This document shows positions 1-5,918 of a stretch of DNA of 5,918 nucleotides, piece after piece. Made by a program: the position numbers and the translations under genes. Source of the stretch: Pseudomonadota bacterium (GTDB lineage: Bacteria; Pseudomonadota; Gammaproteobacteria; Burkholderiales; Ferrovaceae); contig JAJYQG010000207.1 in assembly GCA_021794775.1 (NCBI GenBank), positions 1 to 5,918 of the forward strand. The letters are read 5' to 3'. The number at the start of each line of letters is the position of its first letter. Positions within the stretch are counted from its first letter, which is position 1. Under the pieces are notes generated by a model. That model was not told the origin of the DNA, did not search any database, and saw only the letters and a list, made by a program, of their open reading frames with translations.

Positions 1-296
1 CCTTGACCAGTCAGCAATGGCAACGTCTGGTGCCGGTCAGTTGGGGGTTAGAGAATACGCCTCGCGCTTTCAGCGCCGACGTCGGGGTCCTGGCACAGGA
101 CCGTCAGGGCTTGCTGCGCGACATTTCCGATGCCTTCATGCGCGAGAAAGTCAACGTCAGTGCCGTCAACACCCAAACCCACGGCAACCAGGCACGCATG
201 CGCTTTACCATTCAAATTGACAGCCTGGAACAGCTGTCGCGCACCCTCAAGGCCCTGCAATCGGTACCCGGCGTCGAATCCGCGTATCGCCAATAA
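1..296 (+). CDS. relA: RelA-type (p)ppGpp synthetase, C-terminal ACT domain (5' end missing)
   Basis: This is the last 97 codons of a gene that enters from the left edge; the reading frame starts at base 3 and ends at TAA 294-296. The fragment shows the short lead-in RLVPVSWG (fragment residues 8-15), which in RelA/SpoT proteins precedes the ACT domain. The ACT domain itself follows from about residue 23: FSADV, then DRQGLLRDIS (33-42), then EKVNVSAVNT (48-57), ending in a PGVESAYR tail. ACT domains at this end of long RSH proteins act as regulatory modules that help sense uncharged tRNA on the ribosome. The FSADV...RQGLLRD wording resembles RelA more than SpoT, but only the C-terminus is visible, so a bifunctional SpoT-type enzyme is not excluded. 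The catalytic HD and synthetase domains lie outside the window. The gene converges on lolD with a 4 bp gap. Confidence 0.87.
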   Translation, partial: LTSQQWQRLVPVSWGLENTPRAFSADVGVLAQDRQGLLRDISDAFMREKVNVSAVNTQTHGNQARMRFTIQIDSLEQLSRTLKALQSVPGVESAYRQ

Positions 297-300
297 GATC

Positions 301-981
301 TCAATCGGCCGTCAAAATACCATCCAGCAAGCGGTAGCGACGGTCCGTCCGCGAGGCCAGTTCGAGATCGTGGGTGACCATCACCAGCCCCGCCCCCACT
401 TCCCGATTGAGGGACAAAATCAGATCGAACACCTGTTGCGCGGTCTGGCGATCGAGATTGCCGGTCGGTTCATCGGCCAGCACCAGCGAAGGGCGTGTCA
501 CCATGGCCCGTGCCACGGCCGCCCGTTGCCGTTCTCCACCCGACAATTCACCGGGGCGGTGATCGAGACGATGACCGAGCCCCACCGCTTGCAGCATGGA
601 CGCCGCGCGGTCGCGCGCTTCCCGGGGTTGAACACGGCCGATGGCCAAAGGCATCATGACGTTTTCCAAAGCAGAAAACTCGGCCAGCAAATGGTGAAAC
701 TGATACACAAAACCCATGTGCCGGTTGCGCAAGCGCCCTGTTTCACGTTCACCAAGACCGTTGAGCTGGCGCCCCAGCAGGGTGATCTCGCCACCATCGG
801 CCCGATCCAATCCACCCAACACATGCAGCAAGGTGCTTTTTCCACTGCCCGAGGCACCCAGAATGGCCACCTGTTCGCCCCGTTTCAACGTCAAATCGAC
901 GGCACGCAAAACCGGGACTTCACTGGCATTCAAACCAAAATGCCGCTTCAATCCACGACAAACCAGCAGTTCATCACTCAT
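301..981 (-). CDS. lolD: Lipoprotein-releasing ABC transporter ATP-binding protein LolD
   Basis: LolD is the cytoplasmic ATPase that powers extraction of outer-membrane lipoproteins from the inner membrane and their transfer to LolA. The 226-residue product has every ABC ATPase element: Walker A GASGSGKST (42-50), followed by the LolD-typical LLHVLGGLD; a Q-loop with YQFHHLLAEFSALEN (93-107); signature LSGGERQR (146-153); Walker B LVLADEP (166-172) followed by TGNLD; and the H-loop histidine in VTHD (H204). Length is normal for LolD. I chose ATG 981-979 because GAGG lies 9 nt upstream (991-994) and the protein then starts MSDELLVC as in family members. An in-frame GTG at 1017 would add 12 residues with no family-like sequence. 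The start overlaps the lolC stop by 8 bp, so the two subunits are probably translationally coupled. It ends in TGA 4 bp from the converging relA stop. MacB and FtsE are related ATPases, but the adjacent LolC settles the identity. Confidence 0.96.
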   Translation of the reverse strand: MSDELLVCRGLKRHFGLNASEVPVLRAVDLTLKRGEQVAILGASGSGKSTLLHVLGGLDRADGGEITLLGRQLNGLGERETGRLRNRHMGFVYQFHHLLAEFSALENVMMPLAIGRVQPREARDRAASMLQAVGLGHRLDHRPGELSGGERQRAAVARAMVTRPSLVLADEPTGNLDRQTAQQVFDLILSLNREVGAGLVMVTHDLELASRTDRRYRLLDGILTAD

Positions 982-2218
982 AGCGCAAGGCCTCGGCCGG
1001 TTGCACACGGGCGGCACGCCAGCTTGGGTAGAGGGTTGCCAGCAACGTCAGCACCAAGGCCGTCAACGCAATCGTGATCACATCCCCGCGCTGAAGATCG
1101 GAGGGCAACTCGGAAATAAAATAAATCTGCGGCGACAAAAAATGGACGCCAAACAGTTTTTCGATGAAGGGTACGATCACCCGAATATTGAGGGCCGTCA
1201 CCACCCCAAGGGATACACCCAGGGCAGTACCGATGACGCCGATCAAGGCACCCTGAATCATGAAAATCACCAGAATGCTGCCTGGTGCTGCGCCCAGGGT
1301 ACGCAAGATGGCAATATCCGCTTGTTTGTCGGTCACCACCATCACCAGCGTCGACACGATGTTGAAGGCCGCCACCGCCACGATGAGCAACAGAATGATG
1401 AACATCATGGTTTTCTCCAGCGCTACGGCACGAAACAAATTGGCATGCTCCTGGGTCCAGTCGGTCAACCAGGCATCCATCGTCAAAGTTCTTGCAAGCT
1501 CATGGGCCACCCGGGGCGCTTGCATCAGGTCGCGCAGCTTGAGGCGCACACCCGTCACCCCATCTCCCAAACGGAACAGCGCCTGGGCATCGTTCATATG
1601 GATCAGAGCCAAGCCGCTGTCGTACTCGTACATCCCCACATGAAACAAACCGACCACATGGAACTGACGCAGGCGCGGCAACATACCCGCTGGCGTCACC
1701 TGCCCTTGAGGGGTGATCAGCACCACCCGGTCGCCTACTTTGACATGCAGCGCCTGGGCCAGCTCTTGCCCCAGCACCATGCCAAATTCATGGGGTTTGA
1801 GGTCGCTCATCCGGCCCTGGACCATATGCTGATCGAGGTCGGCGACCTGCACTTCCCGATCGGGCAAAATGCCTCGAACCATGGTGCCCTGCACCAGATC
1901 ATCGTTGGCCAGCATGCCTTGACCGCTCACATAGGGAGCCGTTCCCACCACTTCGGGATTGCGTTGCGCTTCCTGTGCCACCTGCGGCCAATCGGTCAAC
2001 GAAGATCCGGTGGAAAAAATCTGGACATGGGAAGCCACACCCAGAATGCGTTCGCGCATTTCTTTCTGAAAACCATTCATGACCGACAGCACGACGATCA
2101 GGGCAGCCACACCCAAAGCAATGCCCGCCATCGAAATCAGCGAAATGAAGGAAATGAAATGGTTGCGCCGCTTGGCCCGCGTATAGCGCAACCCGACCTT
2201 CAGCTCAAAGGCTTTCAA
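974..2218 (-). CDS. lolC: Lipoprotein-releasing ABC transporter permease, LolC/LolE family (LolC-like)
   Basis: This is the inner-membrane permease partner of LolD. The 414-residue protein has the family layout: a basic cytoplasmic N-terminus ([10 protein letters not shown]); TM1 at about 22-47, ending in the conserved SVMNGF; a large periplasmic domain of about 48-265; then three C-terminal TM segments at about 270-296, 313-343 and 378-399. The FtsX-type coupling segment [14 protein letters not shown] (297-310) and the C-terminal [18 protein letters not shown] (397-414) are diagnostic. The periplasmic stretch at about 168-192 ([21 protein letters not shown]) resembles the LolC hook loop that recruits LolA in E. 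coli, so it looks more LolC-like than LolE-like. The start is TTG 2218-2216, overlapping the lysS TGA by 4 bp, with AGGA 6 nt upstream. The next in-frame Met codon, at residue 30, would delete half of TM1. No second permease gene lies beside it, so a LolF-like homodimer is possible. Confidence 0.93.
   Translation of the reverse strand: MKAFELKVGLRYTRAKRRNHFISFISLISMAGIALGVAALIVVLSVMNGFQKEMRERILGVASHVQIFSTGSSLTDWPQVAQEAQRNPEVVGTAPYVSGQGMLANDDLVQGTMVRGILPDREVQVADLDQHMVQGRMSDLKPHEFGMVLGQELAQALHVKVGDRVVLITPQGQVTPAGMLPRLRQFHVVGLFHVGMYEYDSGLALIHMNDAQALFRLGDGVTGVRLKLRDLMQAPRVAHELARTLTMDAWLTDWTQEHANLFRAVALEKTMMFIILLLIVAVAAFNIVSTLVMVVTDKQADIAILRTLGAAPGSILVIFMIQGALIGVIGTALGVSLGVVTALNIRVIVPFIEKLFGVHFLSPQIYFISELPSDLQRGDVITIALTALVLTLLATLYPSWRAARVQPAEALRYE
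991..994 (-). promoter_or_regulatory. Ribosome binding site deciding the lolD start
   Basis: The minus strand reads GAGG, then a 9 nt spacer, then ATG at 981-979. It lies inside the last codons of lolC. It favours the ATG at 981 over the in-frame upstream GTG at 1017. Confidence 0.55.
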
Positions 2219-3699
2219 GAAGCTTCCTGACGCATCTGGGGGAAGAGAATCACGTCGCGGATCGAAGGGCTGTCGGTCAACAGCATCACCAAACGATCGA
2301 TGCCAATGCCTTCGCCGGCCGTTGGCGGCAAACCAAACTCCAATGCGCGAATGTAATCGGCGTCGTAATGCATGGCTTCCTGATCTCCCGCCTCCTTCTG
2401 GCGCACCTGAGCCAAGAAGCGTTCCGCCTGGTCCTCGGCGTCGTTGAGCTCGGAGAAGCCATTGGCCAGCTCGCGGCCAACCACGAAGAGCTCAAAACGT
2501 TCGGTGATCTCGGGATGCCTATCGCTGCGCCGAGCCAGGGGCGATACCTCCGCCGGATAATCGACGATGAAGGTGGGCTCGAACAACAGGGCTTCCGTGG
2601 TCTCCTCGAACAACGCCAACTGCAAACTGCCCAACGTTGCCTCGGGCAACGGGGGATGGCCCAGTCGGGTCAACTCCTGCACCAGCACCTCACGCAGGGT
2701 CATTCTGCCACGGTAGTCGGGATGGTACTGCTCCAACGCCTGCGCCAGCGTAAGCCGATGAAACGGCTGCGCGAGATCGAGGGTGCGCCCACCATAAGCG
2801 ATGCGCGTCGTACCCAGCACCGTTTGAGCCACATGACGCAGCATGGTTTCGGTCAGGTCCATCAGGTCACGGTAGTCGAGGTAGGCCGCATAAAACTCGA
2901 TCATGGTGAACTCGGGATTATGGCGCGTCGACAATCCTTCGTTGCGAAAATTGCGATTGATCTCAAACACCCGCTCCATGCCACCGACCACCAGACGTTT
3001 GAGGTACAACTCGGGCGCAATGCGCAGATACAGCTCACAATCCAGCGCATTGTGATGGGTCACAAAAGGACGGGCCGAGGCGCCACCGGGGATGGGATGC
3101 ATCATCGGGGTTTCAACTTCGAGAAAACGCCGCTCCACCAGAAACTGGCGTATCGCCTGAACGATGAGGCTACGCTGCACAAATACGCGACGGGAACCCT
3201 CATTGGTGATCAGATCGAGGTAACGCTGACGGTACTTTTGCTCCTGATCGGTCAAACCGTGAAACTTTTCCGGCAAGGGGCGCAGCGACTTGACCAGCAA
3301 GCGCACGGCAACTGCCCGCACCGTCAACTCACCGGCACGGGTTTTGAACAGTGTCCCGGTAACCCCCACGATATCGCCCAAGTCCCACTGTTTGAACGCC
3401 TGATAAACCTCATCACCCAACCCATCGCGCTGCAGAAAGATCTGGATGCGTCCCGATCCGTCCTGCAACGTCACAAAGCTGGCCTTGCCCATGATGCGTT
3501 TGAGCATCACACGACCGGCCACGGCCACCTCTACCGTCATGCCCGCCAAAGCTTCTTCTTCCAAGGCAGCATAGCGTTGTTGCAAAGTGTCCGCCTCATC
3601 GCGACGGCGAAAATCATTGGGAAACGCTACGCCAGCGGCGCGCAGAGCCCGCAGTTTGGCCCGTCGTTCCTGAATCAGCGCATTCTCATCCTCGTGCAC
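2215..3699 (-). CDS. lysS: Lysyl-tRNA synthetase, class II (LysRS)
   Basis: The enzyme charges tRNA-Lys with lysine in the cytoplasm. The product is about 494 residues, close to the roughly 505 of E. coli LysS. It has an N-terminal OB-fold anticodon-binding domain (about 56-135, including [18 protein letters not shown] and [10 protein letters not shown]), the linker [21 protein letters not shown], class II motif 1 ending in FLEVETPMM, motif 2 [13 protein letters not shown] with [10 protein letters not shown], and motif 3 [13 protein letters not shown] near the C-terminus (about 462-474). Two in-frame GTG codons are possible starts. The one at 3705-3703 overlaps the prfB TGA but sits 1 nt from the AGGGGG at 3707-3712. 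The one at 3699-3697 sits 7 nt away, so I prefer it; the alternative adds two residues. The gene follows prfB directly, as in many proteobacteria including E. coli, and ends in TGA inside the lolC start. No key residue appears missing. Confidence 0.97.
   Translation of the reverse strand: MHEDENALIQERRAKLRALRAAGVAFPNDFRRRDEADTLQQRYAALEEEALAGMTVEVAVAGRVMLKRIMGKASFVTLQDGSGRIQIFLQRDGLGDEVYQAFKQWDLGDIVGVTGTLFKTRAGELTVRAVAVRLLVKSLRPLPEKFHGLTDQEQKYRQRYLDLITNEGSRRVFVQRSLIVQAIRQFLVERRFLEVETPMMHPIPGGASARPFVTHHNALDCELYLRIAPELYLKRLVVGGMERVFEINRNFRNEGLSTRHNPEFTMIEFYAAYLDYRDLMDLTETMLRHVAQTVLGTTRIAYGGRTLDLAQPFHRLTLAQALEQYHPDYRGRMTLREVLVQELTRLGHPPLPEATLGSLQLALFEETTEALLFEPTFIVDYPAEVSPLARRSDRHPEITERFELFVVGRELANGFSELNDAEDQAERFLAQVRQKEAGDQEAMHYDADYIRALEFGLPPTAGEGIGIDRLVMLLTDSPSIRDVILFPQMRQEAS
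2225..2228 (-). promoter_or_regulatory. Ribosome binding site for the TTG start of lolC
   Basis: AGGA on the minus strand, 6 nt before TTG at 2218-2216, inside the last codons of lysS (codons for QEAS). Its spacing supports this rare start codon and suggests reinitiation by ribosomes ending lysS at the overlapping TGA. Confidence 0.6.
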
Positions 3700-3701
3700 G
3701 G

Positions 3702-4806
3702 TCACACCCCCTGTTTCAGACTGGCTTCGATAAACCCTTCGAGATCACCGTCCAGCACCGCCTGCGTATTGCCCACTTCGAAACCGGTGCGCAAGTCCTT
3801 GATGCGCGACTGATCGAGCACATAAGAGCGGATTTGATGGCCCCAGCCGATGTCGGTTTTGCTGTCTTCCATGGCCTGCTTTTCAGCGGTGCGTTTGCGC
3901 AGCTCAGCTTCGTAGAGCTTGGACTTGAGCATGGCCATGGCTTCGGCGCGATTGCGATGCTGAGAGCGGTCATTCTGGCATTGAACCACGATACCGGAAG
4001 GCGCATGGGTGATGCGCACCGCCGAATCGGTCTTGTTGATATGCTGCCCCCCCGCCCCCGAAGCACGGAAGGTATCGATGCGCAGGTCAGCCGGGTTGAT
4101 TTCCACTTCGATGGACTCATCCACCTCAGGGTAGACGAACACCGAAGCAAAGGAGGTATGGCGGCGGTTGCCGGAATCGAAGGGAGACTTGCGCACCAAC
4201 CGATGAATGCCGGTTTCGGTACGCAGGTAACCATAAGCATAACTGCCACTCAGCTTCAAGGAAGCACTCTTGATGCCTGCCACTTCACCCGGGGATTCTT
4301 CCAACACCTCAACGGCAAAGCCCCTGCGCTCCGCGTATCGCACGTACATGCGCAACAACATGGCAGCCCAGTCCTGGGCCTCGGTCCCCCCCGAACCCGC
4401 CTGAATGTCGAGAAACCCGTTGGCCGGGTCCAACGGATGGGAAAACATGCGGCGAAACTCCATACCCGCCACACTTTTCTCGATTTCGCCCAGATCGCTC
4501 GCCACGGCCTCCAAGGTTTCCTCATCCCCTTCAGCCAGCGCCAAATCAAAGAGTTCCTTGCCTTCGTCCAGCGCACGGTGACTGTTCTCCCAGGTAGAAG
4601 TCACTTCCTCCAGCAACTTGCGTTCGCGCCCCAACTCCTGGCTTTTGGCCGCATCCTGCCAAACCTGAGGATCCTCCCCCTGGCGGATGACCTCTTTCAG
4701 CCGTTCAACCTTGGCATCGTAGTCAAAGATACCCCCGAAGATCCTGAAGCCGAAGCGTCAGGTCTTGCTGCAGGGTTTGCAAACTGTTCAGTTGTTCGGC
4801 TTCCAT
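3702..4806 (-). CDS. prfB: Peptide chain release factor 2, with programmed +1 frameshift
   Basis: RF2 recognises UGA and UAA and triggers release of the finished peptide on the ribosome. The gene is split across two frames. ATG 4806-4804 opens a 27-codon leader ending LRGYL at 4726. An in-frame TGA (4725-4723) follows, and the +1 frame continues with GAC (4724-4722) as [12 protein letters not shown] to TGA 3704-3702. The join is complement(3702..4724,4726..4806), giving 367 residues against 365 in E. coli. The anticodon-like SPF is at 207-209 and the catalytic GGQ at 252-254, both two residues later than in E. coli. The position equivalent to E. coli K-12 Thr246 is Ala here, the usual residue. 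A simple ORF caller would start this gene late, at TTG 4634, and lose about 57 residues. The Shine-Dalgarno before ATG is weak. A 31 bp gap separates it from the rpfE-like gene, and lysS follows at once. Confidence 0.97.
3707..3712 (-). promoter_or_regulatory. Ribosome binding site for lysS
   Basis: AGGGGG on the minus strand, inside the last codons of prfB (CAG GGG GTG TGA). A G-U wobble at the fourth base would let it pair like AGGAGG. It lies 7 nt before the GTG at 3699 and 1 nt before the GTG at 3705, favouring the downstream GTG as start. Confidence 0.5.
4722..4737 (-). promoter_or_regulatory. RF2 programmed +1 ribosomal frameshift site
   Basis: The minus strand reads CGG GGG TAT CTT TGA C. 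The E. coli site is AGG GGG TAT CTT TGA C, so 15 of 16 bases agree; the first A of the internal Shine-Dalgarno-like element is C here. The Leu tRNA on CTT slips one base to TTT and the ribosome resumes at GAC. When RF2 is scarce, termination at the TGA slows and shifting rises, which gives negative autoregulation of prfB. This mechanism is established for E. coli. Its operation here is inferred from the matching site and from the uninterrupted RF2 protein in the +1 frame. Confidence 0.96.
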
Positions 4807-4836
4807 GGCTCGCTGTTCTCTTCACCAAAACATGGA

Positions 4837-4866
4837 ATTATAGCGCGACGACGGCGGCCGCATCCA
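4837..4866 (-). promoter_or_regulatory. Candidate sigma70-type promoter for prfB
   Basis: A perfect TATAAT (-10) lies at 4842-4837, overlapping the stop codon of the rpfE-like gene (CTA TAA T). A poor -35 match, TGGATG at 4866-4861 (3 of 6 to TTGACA), lies 18 bp upstream. A start site near 4830 would give a leader of about 24 nt to the prfB ATG. It sits in the only real intergenic gap of the minus-strand gene set, which supports a function. The weak -35 argues for caution. Confidence 0.4.
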
Positions 4867-5722
4867 GCATCGAGCGTGTCGAGCGCCACCAGCGCCACCG
4901 GTGAGCACGACGCAGCTCCAGCTGGGCCGCTCCACAGCCTTCCAGGGCCACCAACCCGAGAGAATCGAGTTTGCCGTCGAGGAGCTCAGCCACGGCCGGT
5001 GCCCAAAGCTCCTGCTCAAAATGACGGGCCGCTTCAGTCCAAGCCTCCCCATCACCATAAGCCGACAGGTGACGCAGGGTCAACAGGGTTTCCTGGCCCT
5101 GCTGCGTGCTGTCTTCATCCCAGAACCAGACTCCGCTGACCACCCGTTGGCCGGCATCGCGCCGGGCAAGGTTGAGCGGATGCTCATGCAACACCATTTG
5201 GGCCATGTTGAAACGGGCCAGCCACACATCGCGGTGCAGACCTTCGGGCAGATATCCATCGATGCTACGACCCAGGCGCGCGATCGGAGCCGTGGTGACG
5301 AGCGCTAGCGGCTCCATGGCGCCCACCAGCCATTCACCGGGACGAACGGGAAAGAATCTCAACCCTTCCGGCGCAAAATGCTCGTCAAGATGGCAACAAA
5401 AAGACCTGGCTTCATCTGCGCTCAAAGCAAGCACATGAGCATCGTGCAGAATGAGACCATCGCCCTCGACATGAAGGTGAATCGGCTCCGCGATGAGCCA
5501 CTGACGCGCAAAGCTCAGCAGGCCAGCTGCGGCGGCCAGGGCGCGGGCGCGGGAAGTTCGCGGTGCCCCGGGAGGCCATTCGGCCAGTGTCGGCGCCGTG
5601 GCAAAATGCGTCACATCGCCGCGACTCCAGGACCAGTCAAGAATTGGCAAACGGGGGACATCCCGGGCCGGCAGGAGCGGCAGCAAACCGGGCACCACCC
5701 ACTGCTTGCGGCGTAGGCTCAT
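4838..5722 (-). CDS. RpfE-family protein (COG4255), function unknown
   Basis: This 294-residue protein matches, by my recognition, the family called 'regulatory protein RpfE type' in betaproteobacteria and Xanthomonas, sometimes loosely labelled phosphoglycerate mutase. Visible features are an N-terminal part rich in Pro and Trp (SLRRKQWVVPGLLPLL, then WSWSRG); a central block EPIHLHVEGDGLILHD (79-94) and LSADEAR (100-106); HFAPEG (115-120); TTAPIARLGRSIDGYLPEG (143-161); the most conserved-looking block, NMAQMVLHEHPLN (172-184), followed by VWFW (198-201); and a basic, aromatic C-terminus RWRWWR. No signal peptide or clear membrane segment was seen, so it is probably cytoplasmic. The ATG overlaps the rimO TGA by 4 bp. 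The GGAGGG upstream is about 15 nt away, too far to be ideal, so coupling to rimO is likely. In Xanthomonas, rpfE lies near recJ, prfB and lysS; here it abuts prfB with no recJ between. Its biochemical role is not known to me. Confidence 0.78.
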   Translation of the reverse strand: MSLRRKQWVVPGLLPLLPARDVPRLPILDWSWSRGDVTHFATAPTLAEWPPGAPRTSRARALAAAAGLLSFARQWLIAEPIHLHVEGDGLILHDAHVLALSADEARSFCCHLDEHFAPEGLRFFPVRPGEWLVGAMEPLALVTTAPIARLGRSIDGYLPEGLHRDVWLARFNMAQMVLHEHPLNLARRDAGQRVVSGVWFWDEDSTQQGQETLLTLRHLSAYGDGEAWTEAARHFEQELWAPAVAELLDGKLDSLGLVALEGCGAAQLELRRAHRWRWWRSTRSMLDAAAVVAL

Positions 5723-5918
5723 GATGGCTGCACCACTCCCTCCAAATCATGGGCCGTCGCTGCCTCGATGCGCACCTTGACCCTTGTGCCAACGCGCAGG
5801 CCCGATCCATTGGCCAACAGCACCAGGCCATCGATGTCCGGCGCATCGGAAGCCGTTCTTCCCAGCGCACCACCTTCCGGCGTCAAGGCGTCGATCAGAA
5901 CTTCCCTTATGCGCCCGA
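5719..5918 (-). CDS. rimO: Ribosomal protein S12 methylthiotransferase RimO, C-terminal fragment (5' end missing)
   Basis: Reading the minus strand from the right edge (two bases, then codons from 5916) gives 65 residues up to TGA 5721-5719. No start codon is in view because the gene runs off the window. The fragment is the C-terminal TRAM domain: EVLIDALTPEGGALGRTASD, then APDIDGLV, then GLRVGTRVKVRI and ATAHDLEG. The GR..SDAP.IDG.V pattern is typical of RimO and differs from the MiaB ending, which has GR..NN and a different core. RimO is a radical-SAM Fe-S enzyme that methylthiolates Asp of ribosomal protein S12, and its TRAM domain contacts the S12 substrate. The usual RimO ending DLWG is DLEG here, and the protein ends a few residues later (VVQPS). 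The catalytic CxxxCxxC region lies outside the window. The stop overlaps the ATG of the rpfE-like gene by 4 bp. Confidence 0.85.
   Translation of the reverse strand, partial: GRIREVLIDALTPEGGALGRTASDAPDIDGLVLLANGSGLRVGTRVKVRIEAATAHDLEGVVQPS

Noticed and set aside
297..345. Possible terminator or repeat at the relA/lolD junction
   Set aside because: Short similarities such as ATCGG repeats and a tiny ACGG/CCGT palindrome are present, but no stable GC stem with a following T-run is visible on either strand.
982..1017. Longer lolD start at GTG 1017
   Set aside because: It would add 12 residues ([11 protein letters not shown] type) unlike LolD N-termini and overlap lolC by 44 bp. The ATG at 981 has a usable GAGG and gives a family-like N-terminus.
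130..1077. 315-codon + strand frame overlapping relA and antisense to lolD
   Set aside because: It overlaps relA in another frame and is antisense to lolD. The product is low in recognisable structure and rich in Arg, Pro and Gln, typical of a shadow frame.
716..2230. 504-codon open frame on the + strand, rich in His and Gln
   Set aside because: It lies antisense to lolC and the 5' part of lolD. The His/Gln/Asp-rich composition is what the opposite strand of hydrophobic membrane codons gives, and the coding-strand proteins are clear family members.
2368..3813. 481-codon open frame on the + strand
   Set aside because: It is antisense to lysS, whose class II synthetase motifs are unmistakable. 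The + product has no recognisable domain and the open frame follows from GC-rich codon usage.
3702..4634. prfB as a 310-codon gene starting at TTG 4634
   Set aside because: This would drop the N-terminal domain of RF2. The leader, in-frame TGA and CTTTGAC site upstream show that the gene is read by frameshifting from ATG 4806.
4723..4725. In-frame TGA in prfB as a sign of a pseudogene
   Set aside because: The stop sits exactly in the conserved RF2 recoding site and the +1 frame continues as a full-length release factor with SPF and GGQ, so it is programmed, not damage.
3834..4904. 356-codon open frame on the + strand
   Set aside because: It is antisense to prfB and the start of the gap. It crosses the prfB frameshift site and the candidate promoter and shows no family features.
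5637..5873. 78-codon minus-strand open frame at the right edge
   Set aside because: The product is Arg/Trp/Cys-rich and unrecognisable, whereas another minus frame over the same bases reads as the RimO TRAM domain.

Overview
This window looks like a conserved housekeeping block from a GC-rich proteobacterium. A betaproteobacterium is the best guess, and an Xanthomonas-like gammaproteobacterium is less likely. The grounds are recognition of protein families by eye: an RpfE-type (COG4255) protein next to prfB and lysS, a single LolC-type permease paired with LolD next to lysS, and a RelA-type ACT domain. No mobile element, CRISPR array, rRNA or tRNA gene was seen.

Layout, left to right. The 3' end of relA (1-296, + strand) carries the C-terminal ACT domain of the (p)ppGpp synthetase. 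Only 4 bp later it meets the 3' end of lolD, which runs the other way. Everything from there to the right edge is on the minus strand. In transcription order (right to left) it is: the 3' end of rimO (ribosomal protein S12 methylthiotransferase, 5719-5918), an RpfE-family gene of unknown biochemical function (4838-5722), prfB (release factor 2, 3702-4806, with a programmed +1 frameshift), lysS (lysyl-tRNA synthetase), lolC and lolD (lipoprotein-releasing ABC transporter).

The six minus-strand genes are packed like one operon. rimO/rpfE-like overlap by 4 bp (ATGA), prfB and lysS touch or overlap, lysS/lolC overlap by 4 bp (TTGA) and lolC/lolD overlap by 8 bp. The only real gap is 31 bp before prfB, where a perfect TATAAT overlaps the preceding stop codon and may be a prfB promoter. 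Three of the genes serve translation (S12 modification, UGA/UAA termination, Lys-tRNA charging) and two move lipoproteins to the outer membrane. The best-defined regulatory element is the RF2 autoregulatory frameshift site CGG GGG TAT CTT TGA C at 4722-4737.

I found no convincing undescribed system. The points worth a second look are the RpfE-type protein without an adjacent recJ, the lone Lol permease, the terminator-less convergent relA/lolD junction, and the candidate promoter and non-ATG starts inside the operon.
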